A stretch of 64,000 nucleotides of DNA from CAYUVH01 sp964448135 (GTDB lineage: Bacteria > Verrucomicrobiota > Verrucomicrobiia > Limisphaerales > UBA8199): contig CAYUVH010000049.1 of assembly GCA_964448135.1 (NCBI GenBank), positions 124,001 to 188,000 on the forward strand, written 5' to 3'. Shown in pieces: positions 23,944 to 32,736 of the stretch. Both the position numbers and the translations under genes were made by a program. The notes beneath the pieces were generated by a model, which saw only the letters and a program-made list of their open reading frames with translations, was not told the origin of the DNA and did not search any database. Every line of letters begins with the position of its first letter. Position 1 is the stretch's first letter.

Positions 23944-26900
23944 TCAGGGGCACCCAAACGAGGCGGCCGCACGATAGTACATTTGAGGGGCGCTATTGGT
24001 GACAGTGAAGGACCAAAAACCAGCAGGGTCGGACAGTGAGTTGGTGCTGCCGGGTACGGGCGACCAGGTGCTATCGGCAGCGGTAAGTTCCGGATTGGCG
24101 ATGACGTAATATTCCGCGCCGGGGGTGCCCTGGAAGTTCAAGGTGAGGGAACCATCCGGATGGGATACGAACGAGAGGAGGTTGTTGGTCTGGCTGCACG
24201 GGGTCGGCGCCTGCACAATTTGCTGCATGTCATCCACATTGCTTTCAAAGGTGCCGTCACCCTGATACTCGGCCAGAATGTCGTGTATGCCCGCGGGAAG
24301 CGAGGCGGTGGCGAAGACGGCCACGCCGCCGACGAGGGCATTGGTGCTGAAGGGGAGGTCGTTCACGCGGAAAATCACGTTTCCTGTCGGTATGCCGGGA
24401 GCGGGGGCGAGCGCGGCCAGGCTGGCGGTGAAGATGACGTTCGAACCCGGAGCCGAGGGATTCAGCGACGAGGTGAGATTGAGCGATACGGAGGCGGCGA
24501 CGACCGTTTGGGTTACGACCGAGGCGGAGCTGCCAGCGAAAGTATTGTCGCCGGAATAGGCGGCGGTAATTGCGTGATCGCCAACGGTCAGGTTGGTGGT
24601 GACCACCGAGGAAATACCGGCAGTGACAGCCGCCGGGCTGCCGATGGGGGAAGCGCCATCATAGAAAGTGACGGTGCCCGTGGGGGTGTTGGCGCCGGTC
24701 AAAGAGTTTTCGCCCTGGACCACGCTGGCGATCAGCGTAACGGGTTCGCCGTAAGTCGAAGGGTTCGGCGGACCGAGGGCGATGGCGGAAGCGGGGCCGT
24801 TGGCAACGGTAAGTTTGCCGGTGCCCGCGAAGCGGGTGTTGTCCTGGTAAGTGGCGCCGGAGGTGGAGGAGCCCCAAGTGCCGGCGCGTTTGTAGGTCAG
24901 GCCGCCGTCGAAGGAGAGGGCGTAGGCGGTGTTGGCGGCGGAGTTGGTGACCATGGCGGTGCCGTTGAGATGCAGACGATGAGCGGCTTTGAAGTAGGCG
25001 CCTTCCAACGCGAGGCGGGCGGAGGATTGTATGTCGACGTCGCCGGTGCCCAGGCAGCCGTTGGTATTGGCGATCAGCGTGCCCTGGCTGACCACGGTGC
25101 CGGCGGTGTAGGTGTTGCTTTGCGACAGAGTAAGCGTCCCGGTGCCGAGTTTGACGAGCGAGCCGCTGCCGGTGAGACGGGCGGCAATGGTGAACTGCGT
25201 TCCAGCGGAGCCGACCTCGATGGCCCCGCCTTCGAGGGAGAGAACGTATTGGTTGGTAAGGTAGATGGCGGTGCCATTTGCGGGAAGCGGGAGGCCGGCG
25301 GAGATCATGCCGTCGCCGAGGAGATGAATGGTGGCATTGGCGCTGCCGGGCGCGCCGAGCCCGAAGGGCTGCTTGGCGGGCAAATCCGAGACCACCGTCA
25401 CGGTGCCGGCTTCGATGTAGGTCGGGCCGGTATAGAATTCGTTGCCCCCGACATTCATGCCGCCCGCGCCGCGTTTCGTGATGCCGTTGCCGGCGAGGTA
25501 GATGCCGGGGGCGCTGGTCATGCTCAGATAGGCGCCCGTCGCGACGGTCAGCAGCGTGGTGCCCGCGGTACCGCTGGTTCCGCTGTTCGTCACGTAACTG
25601 CCTTCCAACTGAACCTGACCTTGCTCGACCGTGGCGCTTTTCCAACTGGTGTTGGGCATGGCGGTGACTTTGAAAAAGCCCGTTGCGTCCGACCCCGCGG
25701 AGAATACGGCGTCGGAATTGGCAGTCCACGCGGCGGGCGTGCCCGTGCCGCCGGGGCTGGTGCTCCAGAAGCTGCCCGTCCAGGCTCCACCCGGCGAGGT
25801 GCCGCCCGCGCCCGCGGTGGCGCCGTTGATATCCCAGTAACGAGCGGAGTTGTTGGAAACGACCGTGATGGTTTGGGAAGCGGTGGCGCCGAACCAGGCC
25901 ACGCTGTCCTGAACCATTTTCCATGCGAAGGTGTAGGTGCCGGGCGTGGGCGGGGCGGTGGCGTTGAAGGTGAAGGTTGCGTTCTGGCCCGGGTTGACAG
26001 GCGAACTGGCCAGGGCGACGCGGCTGAATCCCCACGTGGAATTATCCTGCGGGCTTTGCGAGCCGAGGTTGTGCGGCGTTGAGCCGCCGGCGACCCAGGG
26101 TTTGCTGCCGGTGTTGCCCATGACGATGGTGGCGGAGAAGACCTGTCCGGCGGTCACGGAGGCGGGAGCCGCAAGGCTTACGAGCGAGGCGTTGTTGGTG
26201 GTGGCCGCGGCGCTGACGGTGATTTTCGCCCACACCTTGGGTCCGAAATAAACGCTGGCCGAGGAATTCATCTGGAAGTCCGCCTCATAATTGCCGGGTG
26301 TCGTCGGCGCGTGCAAGGGAACGCTGAAAACGTAACTCGCGCCCGCGGCGATGCTGGAAGCGGGGATGGCCTGGTAAGCCGCGCCCAGGTTCGGGCTGGC
26401 CGGAACATCACCATTGTGATTGAGCGTGTAGCCGTTGGCGCCGTTGGCGATCCAGGTGGTGGTGCCGGTGTTCTTAATGGTAAATGTCTTGGTGAAGGCC
26501 TGGCCCGGAGTGAGCACGCTGCCATCCGGATAATTCGCGGATGTCAGCGCGGCTCCGTCCACGCCGGTGGTGCCTGTATTTTTGGCGCTATGGATGAAAC
26601 CCTGGCAATGGCCAACACCCCAGCCGTCGTCCCGCTCCACGTGCGACCCACCCGTTCCCGATCGCGTCATGGTCTTCCGGACGGTGGAGCTGAAATTCTC
26701 CTCGACGATATGGACCTTGGTGGCATCCACGTAGTCCACGACCGCGACATGGCCAAAAGAGCCGGCATTCCAGGTTACCATGTCTCCGGGCACGGGAATG
26801 TAGCCGCTGCCGTTGGCGTGGGGGATCAGTCCCATGCTGGCGGCGCTGCCATAGATTTGATTGGCGTTGGGAAAGTGGCCCGAGCGCCAGCCTTTCATCG

Positions 26901-27150
26901 TGTAAAGCCGTCCGGGCAACTCCACGCACTGCCATTTGAGCCCAACGTCAACGCCGTTGTAATAGCTGCGCTGGCCGACGTCGCTGCTGTTGAAGGAGTA
27001 AACGTCGCAACCGTTGCCGCCGAGCCACGCGGAGCCTGACAGCCAGACCGTGCCGGCCTGGGCCAGTTGGCAAAGCAGCAACATCGCAAGGAAGGCGATG
27101 TACTGTGCCGAGGTTCGATTCCGGCCTGCGAAAAGTCCCATGGTTGCCAT
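23944..27150 (-). CDS. secreted CHAP amidase with NBR1-like, beta-strand-repeat and Ig-like domains
   Basis: About 1068 residues from ATG at 27150; starts at 27216, 27183 or 27141 are also possible, and a TATAAA-like box near 27190 favours a start below it. The signal peptide is IAFLAMLLLCQLAQA. The CHAP amidase/peptidase domain follows, with the catalytic Cys in KWQCVELPGRLY, His in GHVAVVDYV and an acidic residue in IVEENFS; this domain cleaves peptidoglycan peptide or amide bonds. Two NBR1-type Ig-like domains follow (ITIKNTG/TTWIANG-like and VMGNTGSKPWV). Next come autotransporter-associated beta-strand repeats (ARYWDINGATAGAGG, LVKLGTGTLTLSQSNTYTAG) and two Ig-like repeats (GTVTFYDGASPIG; FRVNDLPF). 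No autotransporter barrel is present. Confidence 0.88.
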   Translation of the reverse strand: MATMGLFAGRNRTSAQYIAFLAMLLLCQLAQAGTVWLSGSAWLGGNGCDVYSFNSSDVGQRSYYNGVDVGLKWQCVELPGRLYTMKGWRSGHFPNANQIYGSAASMGLIPHANGSGYIPVPGDMVTWNAGSFGHVAVVDYVDATKVHIVEENFSSTVRKTMTRSGTGGSHVERDDGWGVGHCQGFIHSAKNTGTTGVDGAALTSANYPDGSVLTPGQAFTKTFTIKNTGTTTWIANGANGYTLNHNGDVPASPNLGAAYQAIPASSIAAGASYVFSVPLHAPTTPGNYEADFQMNSSASVYFGPKVWAKITVSAAATTNNASLVSLAAPASVTAGQVFSATIVMGNTGSKPWVAGGSTPHNLGSQSPQDNSTWGFSRVALASSPVNPGQNATFTFNATAPPTPGTYTFAWKMVQDSVAWFGATASQTITVVSNNSARYWDINGATAGAGGTSPGGAWTGSFWSTSPGGTGTPAAWTANSDAVFSAGSDATGFFKVTAMPNTSWKSATVEQGQVQLEGSYVTNSGTSGTAGTTLLTVATGAYLSMTSAPGIYLAGNGITKRGAGGMNVGGNEFYTGPTYIEAGTVTVVSDLPAKQPFGLGAPGSANATIHLLGDGMISAGLPLPANGTAIYLTNQYVLSLEGGAIEVGSAGTQFTIAARLTGSGSLVKLGTGTLTLSQSNTYTAGTVVSQGTLIANTNGCLGTGDVDIQSSARLALEGAYFKAAHRLHLNGTAMVTNSAANTAYALSFDGGLTYKRAGTWGSSTSGATYQDNTRFAGTGKLTVANGPASAIALGPPNPSTYGEPVTLIASVVQGENSLTGANTPTGTVTFYDGASPIGSPAAVTAGISSVVTTNLTVGDHAITAAYSGDNTFAGSSASVVTQTVVAASVSLNLTSSLNPSAPGSNVIFTASLAALAPAPGIPTGNVIFRVNDLPFSTNALVGGVAVFATASLPAGIHDILAEYQGDGTFESNVDDMQQIVQAPTPCSQTNNLLSFVSHPDGSLTLNFQGTPGAEYYVIANPELTAADSTWSPVPGSTNSLSDPAGFWSFTVTNSAPQMYYRAAASFGCP

Positions 27151-27283
27151 TCCGGTTCCAGCGACAGAAGGCGCAGCAGGCATGCGGTGTTTTATACCAC
27201 GAGTCGTCGCCCGCATGCACGTCGGTTTTATAGACGATGAACGGTGTTTCAATTCGGTTTGTAGCAGCTGATCCGCGGCAGGA

Positions 27284-29071
27284 TTACTTGGTCGTGGTGG
27301 CGCCGGGGATGCGGCTTTTGTATCCGGCGAGCTTGGTTTCGAAATCGGCGGCGTTCTCCTGAAGAATCTGGATCTTTTCGCGACGGGCGATTTGCTCAAA
27401 CCGTGCCACCACTTGCGCGTAGTCTGGTCCCGTGAATTCCGGGCCGCGCACGCATTTCACGTAAAGCAGCGGCAGTTCGGCGCGCTCGATGCGACGGGTG
27501 AGAACCTCATCGCCAGCGGCCGATTCCCGCGCCCGCGCAAAAATCGCCGTGGCCTCGTCGCTGAATTGTTTCGTGAAAAAGGGCGCATCCATCGGATAAC
27601 GAATGCCGCCCGGCGGCGTGGCCATCTCAGCCGCGTGCCCGGTTCTCATCTTGGTTAGCAGCGCCTCGTAGGCTTCCATCGCCGGGGCGGCGGCTCCGTA
27701 GTGCCCTTGAATGAAATCGCGCGCGAGCGCGGCCTCGTCCCACGCCGGATTCCACAGCAGCTTGGCGGTCACCCAGCTTTTGAATTCGTCGCGCTCGGCG
27801 GGTCCTTCGTAGCCGCCTTGGAGCATCACACCTTCCGCGTGGTTCGTGACCCAAAATCGGATATTGGCGACCATTACATCCAGGTTGGGCATGGGCGCGA
27901 GGTAATGACTGAAGTTCACGTTGTAATCCCAAATGTAAATCCGGTTGTGCACCTTGCCCCAGGCGTTGATCAGTTGGGCGGAGGTGCATTGTTCGGCGGG
28001 TGTGAAGGGACGGGACCACGCGCCCGCCACGTCATTGCACAGCCGGATTGCCACGTTCTTGCGCGGCCGCGCCGTCTTCGGGACCTGGATTGTTTCGAGG
28101 TAGGCGAGGGTGTCGATCACTACTTCCGGATGTTCCTTTTCGATTGCTTCCGCCACCTGGTTCACGAGCACGAGCTGATTCGCCATGTCGGAGCCTTCCG
28201 CGTCGCGCAGTTTCTTGCAGCGCTCGCACAGGCAGCTCAACTGGATGTCATTTTTCGAGACGCTGACGATTTCCGTGTGCGGATTGTTCTTCAACACCTG
28301 GCGCACGTAGTCGGTGGCGATCTTCGCCACTTCCGGCTCGGTGGGGCAGAGTTGTGCGGTCGTGCGTTTGCCGTCCGCTCCCAGCGCGAAATATTCGGGA
28401 TGCTCCTTGAAATACTTGTCGGCTGGGACGAGCTGGGCTGCGGTGTGGACAAACATGTTCGCGTAATCCATGTGTCCGCCCTTTTCCTCAGGTACTTCGC
28501 TGTAGGGGGCATTTGCGCGATTGCGCAGTGACCAGTCGGGATCGAATGCGCGCTTGTAAAACGGATCGCGAAGCTTCAGCTGAGGAATGTAATGGCGTGC
28601 GACCGGGGAGATGACGAGTGTGTTCGTCCTCGTCAGTTTCACCGAATCATTCGCGTAATACCGCCAGCCCAGGTCCTCCTCCAGCAGGTCATAAACCGCG
28701 TTGAGGACGCCGCGAGTCTTGCCGCCCGAGAGCAAAATTCCTCCGCGATTGACGGCGATCGCATAACCTTCGTCGCCCAGCGCAGGGTCCGTGCTGATGG
28801 CGATCGAGTTTCGCCCGCCTTTGCCCGATTTGATTTCGAGCGTCGCCCCGGTCATTTCCTTGATCCAATGCTGCAATTCCACCGCGGCGTTGGTTTCCTG
28901 GGGCGTGGGCCAGACGGGAATCTGGATGTTGCCTTGGGGCTTCCCGGCTTTCACCACGCGCACCTCGCCGGCCGGTTTGCCCGGAGGCTTGAGCGAGTTG
29001 GTCCATTGCGCCGGCGCGCTCGTGCAAAGGCTGCAGGCGATTCCAATCCAAGTAGCGATGCGAAGATTCAT
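27284..29071 (-). CDS. DUF4838 domain protein (glycoside hydrolase-like)
   Basis: 595 residues from ATG at 29071 with signal peptide IATWIGIACSLCTSAPAQ. Residues about 50-140 form an alpha-glucuronidase N-terminal-like domain (ELQHWIKEMTGATLEI, GGKTRGVLNAVYDLLEEDLG). The DUF4838 region follows (HPEYFALGADGKR, QLCPTEPEVAKIATDYVRQ, VSVSKNDIQLSCLCERC, NVAIRLCNDVAGAW, YIWDYNVNFSHYLAPMPNL). The family has a TIM-barrel-like core and is abundant in Planctomycetes and Verrucomicrobia glycan loci, but its reaction is not established. It is followed by the CHAP gene and preceded by two propeller genes on the same strand. Confidence 0.88.
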   Translation of the reverse strand: MNLRIATWIGIACSLCTSAPAQWTNSLKPPGKPAGEVRVVKAGKPQGNIQIPVWPTPQETNAAVELQHWIKEMTGATLEIKSGKGGRNSIAISTDPALGDEGYAIAVNRGGILLSGGKTRGVLNAVYDLLEEDLGWRYYANDSVKLTRTNTLVISPVARHYIPQLKLRDPFYKRAFDPDWSLRNRANAPYSEVPEEKGGHMDYANMFVHTAAQLVPADKYFKEHPEYFALGADGKRTTAQLCPTEPEVAKIATDYVRQVLKNNPHTEIVSVSKNDIQLSCLCERCKKLRDAEGSDMANQLVLVNQVAEAIEKEHPEVVIDTLAYLETIQVPKTARPRKNVAIRLCNDVAGAWSRPFTPAEQCTSAQLINAWGKVHNRIYIWDYNVNFSHYLAPMPNLDVMVANIRFWVTNHAEGVMLQGGYEGPAERDEFKSWVTAKLLWNPAWDEAALARDFIQGHYGAAAPAMEAYEALLTKMRTGHAAEMATPPGGIRYPMDAPFFTKQFSDEATAIFARARESAAGDEVLTRRIERAELPLLYVKCVRGPEFTGPDYAQVVARFEQIARREKIQILQENAADFETKLAGYKSRIPGATTTK

Positions 29072-29081
29072 AATTGTCCGT

Positions 29082-30182
29082 TCACGATAGTACCTGGATG
29101 CGCGGAAAATACAGCCACAGATGCCCGAGGTCATCGTCCTCGCCAAAAATAATCTGTCCGTCCCGCCCCGTTACCGCGTCTCCGAACACATACCCGTATC
29201 TCCGCCGTTCAAGGACTGATACGGCCACGCCCAGGTTGGTCGCCTCTTTGGTCCGCGGGTTGTAACAAAACATTTTCGCCATCTCCGCCCCGCAAAAGCC
29301 GAACACCCGTCCGTCATTCGTCGTTGCCATTGGTCCCACGGGCGCAAGCAGCGTCTTCGCCAGCGCTTCGCTGAATCCGCGCTCTTCATCGAACGAAAAG
29401 AGTTTCCCGTCCGCGTCTGCCGTATACAGAAATCCGCGGTTGTGATCCTTCGCCCATGTAAGGGGAGTCTTATCCCAGGCCCCCTGCGGCAGCGCCACCG
29501 ACTTGCGCTCCAGTTTTCCCGAGGAAGGATCGAACCTCCATAGATGGCCCTCGCCATCCTGACCGAAAATACTTCCTTTCGATCCCACTGCGACGCGGCC
29601 CTTGCCGGACACCTCGCCCATAACCTGAATCTTGCCTCCCTCGATATCGACGGTAAATAGATGCCCCGTAGTGACGCCGACCGCGAATTTCCGGTTTGCA
29701 TCCGCCACGGCGTGCACGATGGCCTCCCCGTTTACCTTGCCCAATTCCTGAAAAGCCGGTCGGCCGAATCCCCATTCCTGTATCAGATCGAAAGGCAACG
29801 ACTCAAACGCGCCCGCTACCACGCGCCCGCCTTCCGGACCATTCACGCACGCCACAAACCGCGATTTGCCGCAGCACACGGCGGCACAATGATTCGCCCG
29901 CTCGACAGTTCCCCGGTCATACACCAATCCCGTAACCCCATGAAAGATGCCGACGAACAGATGCGTCGCCCGCCCGCTGGTGCCACCGTAAATCATGCCG
30001 TCGCCGGACACATCCAGCGCCGTGATGTGGCTCTCATCGCCCGGGATCGGAATCGTCGCACCCGGGAAACAAGTGGGAAAAGCGGCCATGGTTCCTTCCT
30101 TTGTGAAGGTCCCGTGGACAATCTCGTCCGTTAGCGCCTTCGCCTCCGGCGAGTTCATGTCATACTTCTTTTTCTCGCTCAT
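29082..30182 (-). CDS. beta-propeller protein, function unknown
   Basis: A 366-residue protein with repeated blades of the pattern I-x-A-L-D-V-S-G-D-G-M-I-Y-G-G-T, DGKLFSFDEERGF and HLWRFDPSSGKLE, consistent with a six- or seven-bladed propeller. There is no signal peptide, so it is likely cytoplasmic or exported by another route. It starts 9 bp after the stop of the Tat-signal propeller gene, and the DUF4838 gene starts 10 bp after its stop, so the three form an operon. Ligand or enzyme activity cannot be told from the sequence. Confidence 0.8.
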   Translation of the reverse strand: MSEKKKYDMNSPEAKALTDEIVHGTFTKEGTMAAFPTCFPGATIPIPGDESHITALDVSGDGMIYGGTSGRATHLFVGIFHGVTGLVYDRGTVERANHCAAVCCGKSRFVACVNGPEGGRVVAGAFESLPFDLIQEWGFGRPAFQELGKVNGEAIVHAVADANRKFAVGVTTGHLFTVDIEGGKIQVMGEVSGKGRVAVGSKGSIFGQDGEGHLWRFDPSSGKLERKSVALPQGAWDKTPLTWAKDHNRGFLYTADADGKLFSFDEERGFSEALAKTLLAPVGPMATTNDGRVFGFCGAEMAKMFCYNPRTKEATNLGVAVSVLERRRYGYVFGDAVTGRDGQIIFGEDDDLGHLWLYFPRIQVLS

Positions 30183-30191
30183 GGTGAATCC

Positions 30192-31538
30192 TCAACCCCA
30201 AACCCGGATGGGCAGGTGGGTGTCTTTCTTCCGGCGTGAAGCGGGCAGTTCCACTTTGAAAATGCCCACGGGCTTAGTGCCTACGTTGCCGAAAAACAAA
30301 TCTCCGTTGTGATCCACCGCTCCTCGCGAAACGTATTGCGCCGGTTGGGTGGGATGTTGAAGGATCGCCACCTCGCGCCGTTGCAAGGTTTTGGGATCCA
30401 GCCGCCACACCACGCCTTCGCGCGCCGGGCTGTCCGCCGGCCCCGGATTGTAAACCGGGTCCCGCCAGCGCGAAGCGACGTAATACAGTTGGCCGTCGCC
30501 GGCAAAGACCAATCCCCCGCAATGGTCCACAAATGTGTCCTGTGGAAACGTTGGGTCATGCGGTTGCGTGGCCGGCCCAAGGTCCTCCACGCGCGGCCAG
30601 TCGCCTTCGTTCAGCCAAATCCGCATGAGCCGCGGCGCGGCAATCCAACTCACCGCGTAAACGCTCTGGCCGTCGGGGGCAGCCACGACGTCGTAGAACA
30701 CGCTGTGCCAGCCCGTTTGGAATTCCGGGTTGTGCGGCAGCACGAACGGCGAACGCTCCAACCGGTCGCGTTCTGGATCATACCGCACCAGGTGCCCGTA
30801 ATCGTCCGTCGTCCACACGCGATGTTTGCGATCGAGAAACAGAGTTTGTGAGTTGATGGAACCGATCCGTCCGATATCGCGTCGCGTACGCTTCTTCGTG
30901 TCATAGAGGAAGAAGTGGTCCCGCGGATAACTGAGCGAATACAGCAGGTGCCGCTCCTCATCGTGCAACAGACAGCGGCAGCCTTCTTTCGGGAGCATCG
31001 TATCCCACCAAGCTACCTCATCTTTTTTTGTGTCGAATGCCACCAACGCGCTGCCCCGGAAACACCGCTTGGGATCGTGCCAGGAAAGCCAGGGCGAGTA
31101 TGCCGGTTGATCAATGGGCGGTCCCGACAGATGCGTCGCCATGTAGAGGATACCGTCCGACATCGAAGGTGCGAAGCTGTAGTGAATCTTGCACTGGGTC
31201 GCCCGGCCGGAATCGCCGGGGTCATTTACCATTTCATCCAACGAGAAAAGGTAATCGAGCCCGTCCTTCTTTTCGTTGTAACGGACGAGCTTCACCACGC
31301 CGCCGGGCACGCTCTCCGCGCAGGCGGCCGCGTAAATGCGCCCGTCGGGCCCGACCGAGAGCGACCAGCAGGTGTCGGCATCCGGATGCCCCGTGAACGG
31401 ATACCATTTCGTCGGGTAATGGTCCTTGCCGGGCTGGCCGGCTGGTTTGTTGCCCGCGTTTGCCATGGCAGGCAATGCCACCCATGCCGCCGCCGCGCCC
31501 GCAGTGGTCGCCAGGAATTCGCGTCTTTTTAGGTTCAT
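30192..31538 (-). CDS. Tat-exported beta-propeller protein
   Basis: 448 residues from ATG at 31538. The twin-arginine signal MNLKRREFLATTAGAAAAW leads to AMANAG, so it is exported folded. The body has propeller-like blades: CWSLSVGPDGRIYAAA, GILYMATHLSGPP, HLLYSLSYPRDHFFLYDTK, RVWTTDDYGHLVRYDP, LVFAGDGQLYYVASRW. It resembles other Verrucomicrobia and Planctomycetes secreted propellers encoded near sulfatases. No catalytic motif is visible. It is first in a run with the propeller gene at 29082-30182 and the DUF4838 gene. Confidence 0.82.
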   Translation of the reverse strand: MNLKRREFLATTAGAAAAWVALPAMANAGNKPAGQPGKDHYPTKWYPFTGHPDADTCWSLSVGPDGRIYAAACAESVPGGVVKLVRYNEKKDGLDYLFSLDEMVNDPGDSGRATQCKIHYSFAPSMSDGILYMATHLSGPPIDQPAYSPWLSWHDPKRCFRGSALVAFDTKKDEVAWWDTMLPKEGCRCLLHDEERHLLYSLSYPRDHFFLYDTKKRTRRDIGRIGSINSQTLFLDRKHRVWTTDDYGHLVRYDPERDRLERSPFVLPHNPEFQTGWHSVFYDVVAAPDGQSVYAVSWIAAPRLMRIWLNEGDWPRVEDLGPATQPHDPTFPQDTFVDHCGGLVFAGDGQLYYVASRWRDPVYNPGPADSPAREGVVWRLDPKTLQRREVAILQHPTQPAQYVSRGAVDHNGDLFFGNVGTKPVGIFKVELPASRRKKDTHLPIRVWG

Positions 31539-31555
31539 AAACGTTACGTCGAGAA

Positions 31556-32077
31556 TTACTTCGAACTTCGAGGCGCTATTGAGAATGGCACGTCCGCCGG
31601 GGTGATCTGCTTCGCCGCCGCGGGAGTATCGAAGGAGATAAGCCGGTCCTTTGGTTTTATCTCGGCGGGTGGCAGATCCAGCCAGATGCCGATATTCCGC
31701 GTGGTGGATTCCGCGTCGGCTTGAGCCAAGCGGCGGCTCGTCCCGGCAATGGCTTTGCAAAGACAGTTCTTCTCCGTGCCCTTTTGCGGTACGAGGCGCA
31801 AGGTGTAACCCTCACGAAGGCTTCCTTTTGTCAAGTAGCCGAAGACGACCGCCGTGCCTTCCCGCGCCGTCACGTATTCCACGGTGAATTCTGCGGTCGA
31901 ATCGCTTCGAAGCGGCTGATAGGCCTGGCCGATGGCAGAGGACGTAGCGGCCCGGCCCCTAAACATCACGAAAAGCCCGGTTGCGAGGGCAAGCACGAGA
32001 ATGAGCGCGACCATCACCGTTTTCCAACGTGTGTCCTTGAGGGAGGCCGTCCTGACTTGTTTTGTAGGCGTTGCCAT
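31556..32077 (-). CDS. hypothetical single-pass membrane protein
   Basis: 173 residues from ATG at 32077; the earlier in-frame start at 32098 is TTG. One transmembrane helix (VMVALILVLALATGLFVMF) follows a basic N-terminus (TKQVRTASLKDTRWK), so the C-terminal 130 residues lie outside the cytoplasm. These include FTVEYVTAREGTAVVFGYLT, NCLCKAIAG and IWLDLPPAEIKPKDRLISFD. No family recognised. It lies 17 bp upstream of the Tat-propeller gene and may be co-transcribed with it. Confidence 0.7.
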   Translation of the reverse strand: MATPTKQVRTASLKDTRWKTVMVALILVLALATGLFVMFRGRAATSSAIGQAYQPLRSDSTAEFTVEYVTAREGTAVVFGYLTKGSLREGYTLRLVPQKGTEKNCLCKAIAGTSRRLAQADAESTTRNIGIWLDLPPAEIKPKDRLISFDTPAAAKQITPADVPFSIAPRSSK

Positions 32078-32131
32078 TTCGGCCGGCTGAGGAGTCAACG
32101 GTACTTAGAAAGGGTCGCGCGGCTGAAGGGA

Positions 32132-32560
32132 TTATTTTTTTCGTTGATAAGTCACCAGGTAGAGCTTGGTACCGGCCAGTGTCTTGAACTCCGAAGGACG
32201 TTTTTGGCCGGAGAGATCGTAACAGATCCGGAGGGTGTCCTTATCCACCTCGTAGATTGCCGGAAAGATTTTGCCCTTATTTGGGCCTTCCGTGCCCTTG
32301 ACGGTCATGCTTTTCGGGGTGGTGGAGGCGTCCAACTCGAACGTCCCCTTGTCTGGCGCGCCGCCCACGGATACATCGTAGGTACCGTTGCCGAGTTTGA
32401 GGCTGATGGTCCGGAGGACCGAATCGGGCATGGGTGCGCCGCCGAGCTCGGCCTTGACCGGCTGCCAGTCGCCTTGCACCGGGGTGGTGTCGTGAGGGGC
32501 GCCGGCGAGGCTGCGGAGCAAAGAGGCGAAGAAGAGCAGGCTACAGAGAAGTTTTTTCAT
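32132..32560 (-). CDS. TIGR03067-type secreted protein
   Basis: 142 residues with signal peptide MKKLLCSLLFFASLLRSLAG. The mature part matches the TIGR03067 pattern found many times per genome in Planctomycetes and Verrucomicrobia: a QGDWQPVKAELGG opening, YDVSVGGAPDKGTFELD, DKDTLRICYDLSGQKRPSEF and a C-terminal LYLVTYQR. The fold is thought to be lipocalin-like with an unknown ligand. It is separated by 54 bp from the next minus-strand gene. Confidence 0.85.
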   Translation of the reverse strand: MKKLLCSLLFFASLLRSLAGAPHDTTPVQGDWQPVKAELGGAPMPDSVLRTISLKLGNGTYDVSVGGAPDKGTFELDASTTPKSMTVKGTEGPNKGKIFPAIYEVDKDTLRICYDLSGQKRPSEFKTLAGTKLYLVTYQRKK

Positions 32561-32736
32561 GGCCCGTCAGTGTTGGTTTTAGGTTTGGAGCTTACACTCG
32601 CACAGTAAAGGAAACGGCGACGCACGATTGATAGTGGCAAGGGGCGTAGACGGTCAAGTTTACAACAGCCGCCTTTTGGCTGCCGGCAGCCAAGAGCAAC
32701 TTGGAAAAAGCGCCCGGAGGCTGGTATTATCGCACC

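Noticed and set aside
23944..25900. Autotransporter (type V secretion) protein
   Set aside because: Beta-strand repeats are present, but no C-terminal barrel domain follows; the end is Ig-like and a small beta domain.
24160..26082. Plus-strand frame of about 640 codons opposite the CHAP gene
   Set aside because: Gly/Ala/Glu-rich antisense translation without any motif; the minus strand has clear domains.
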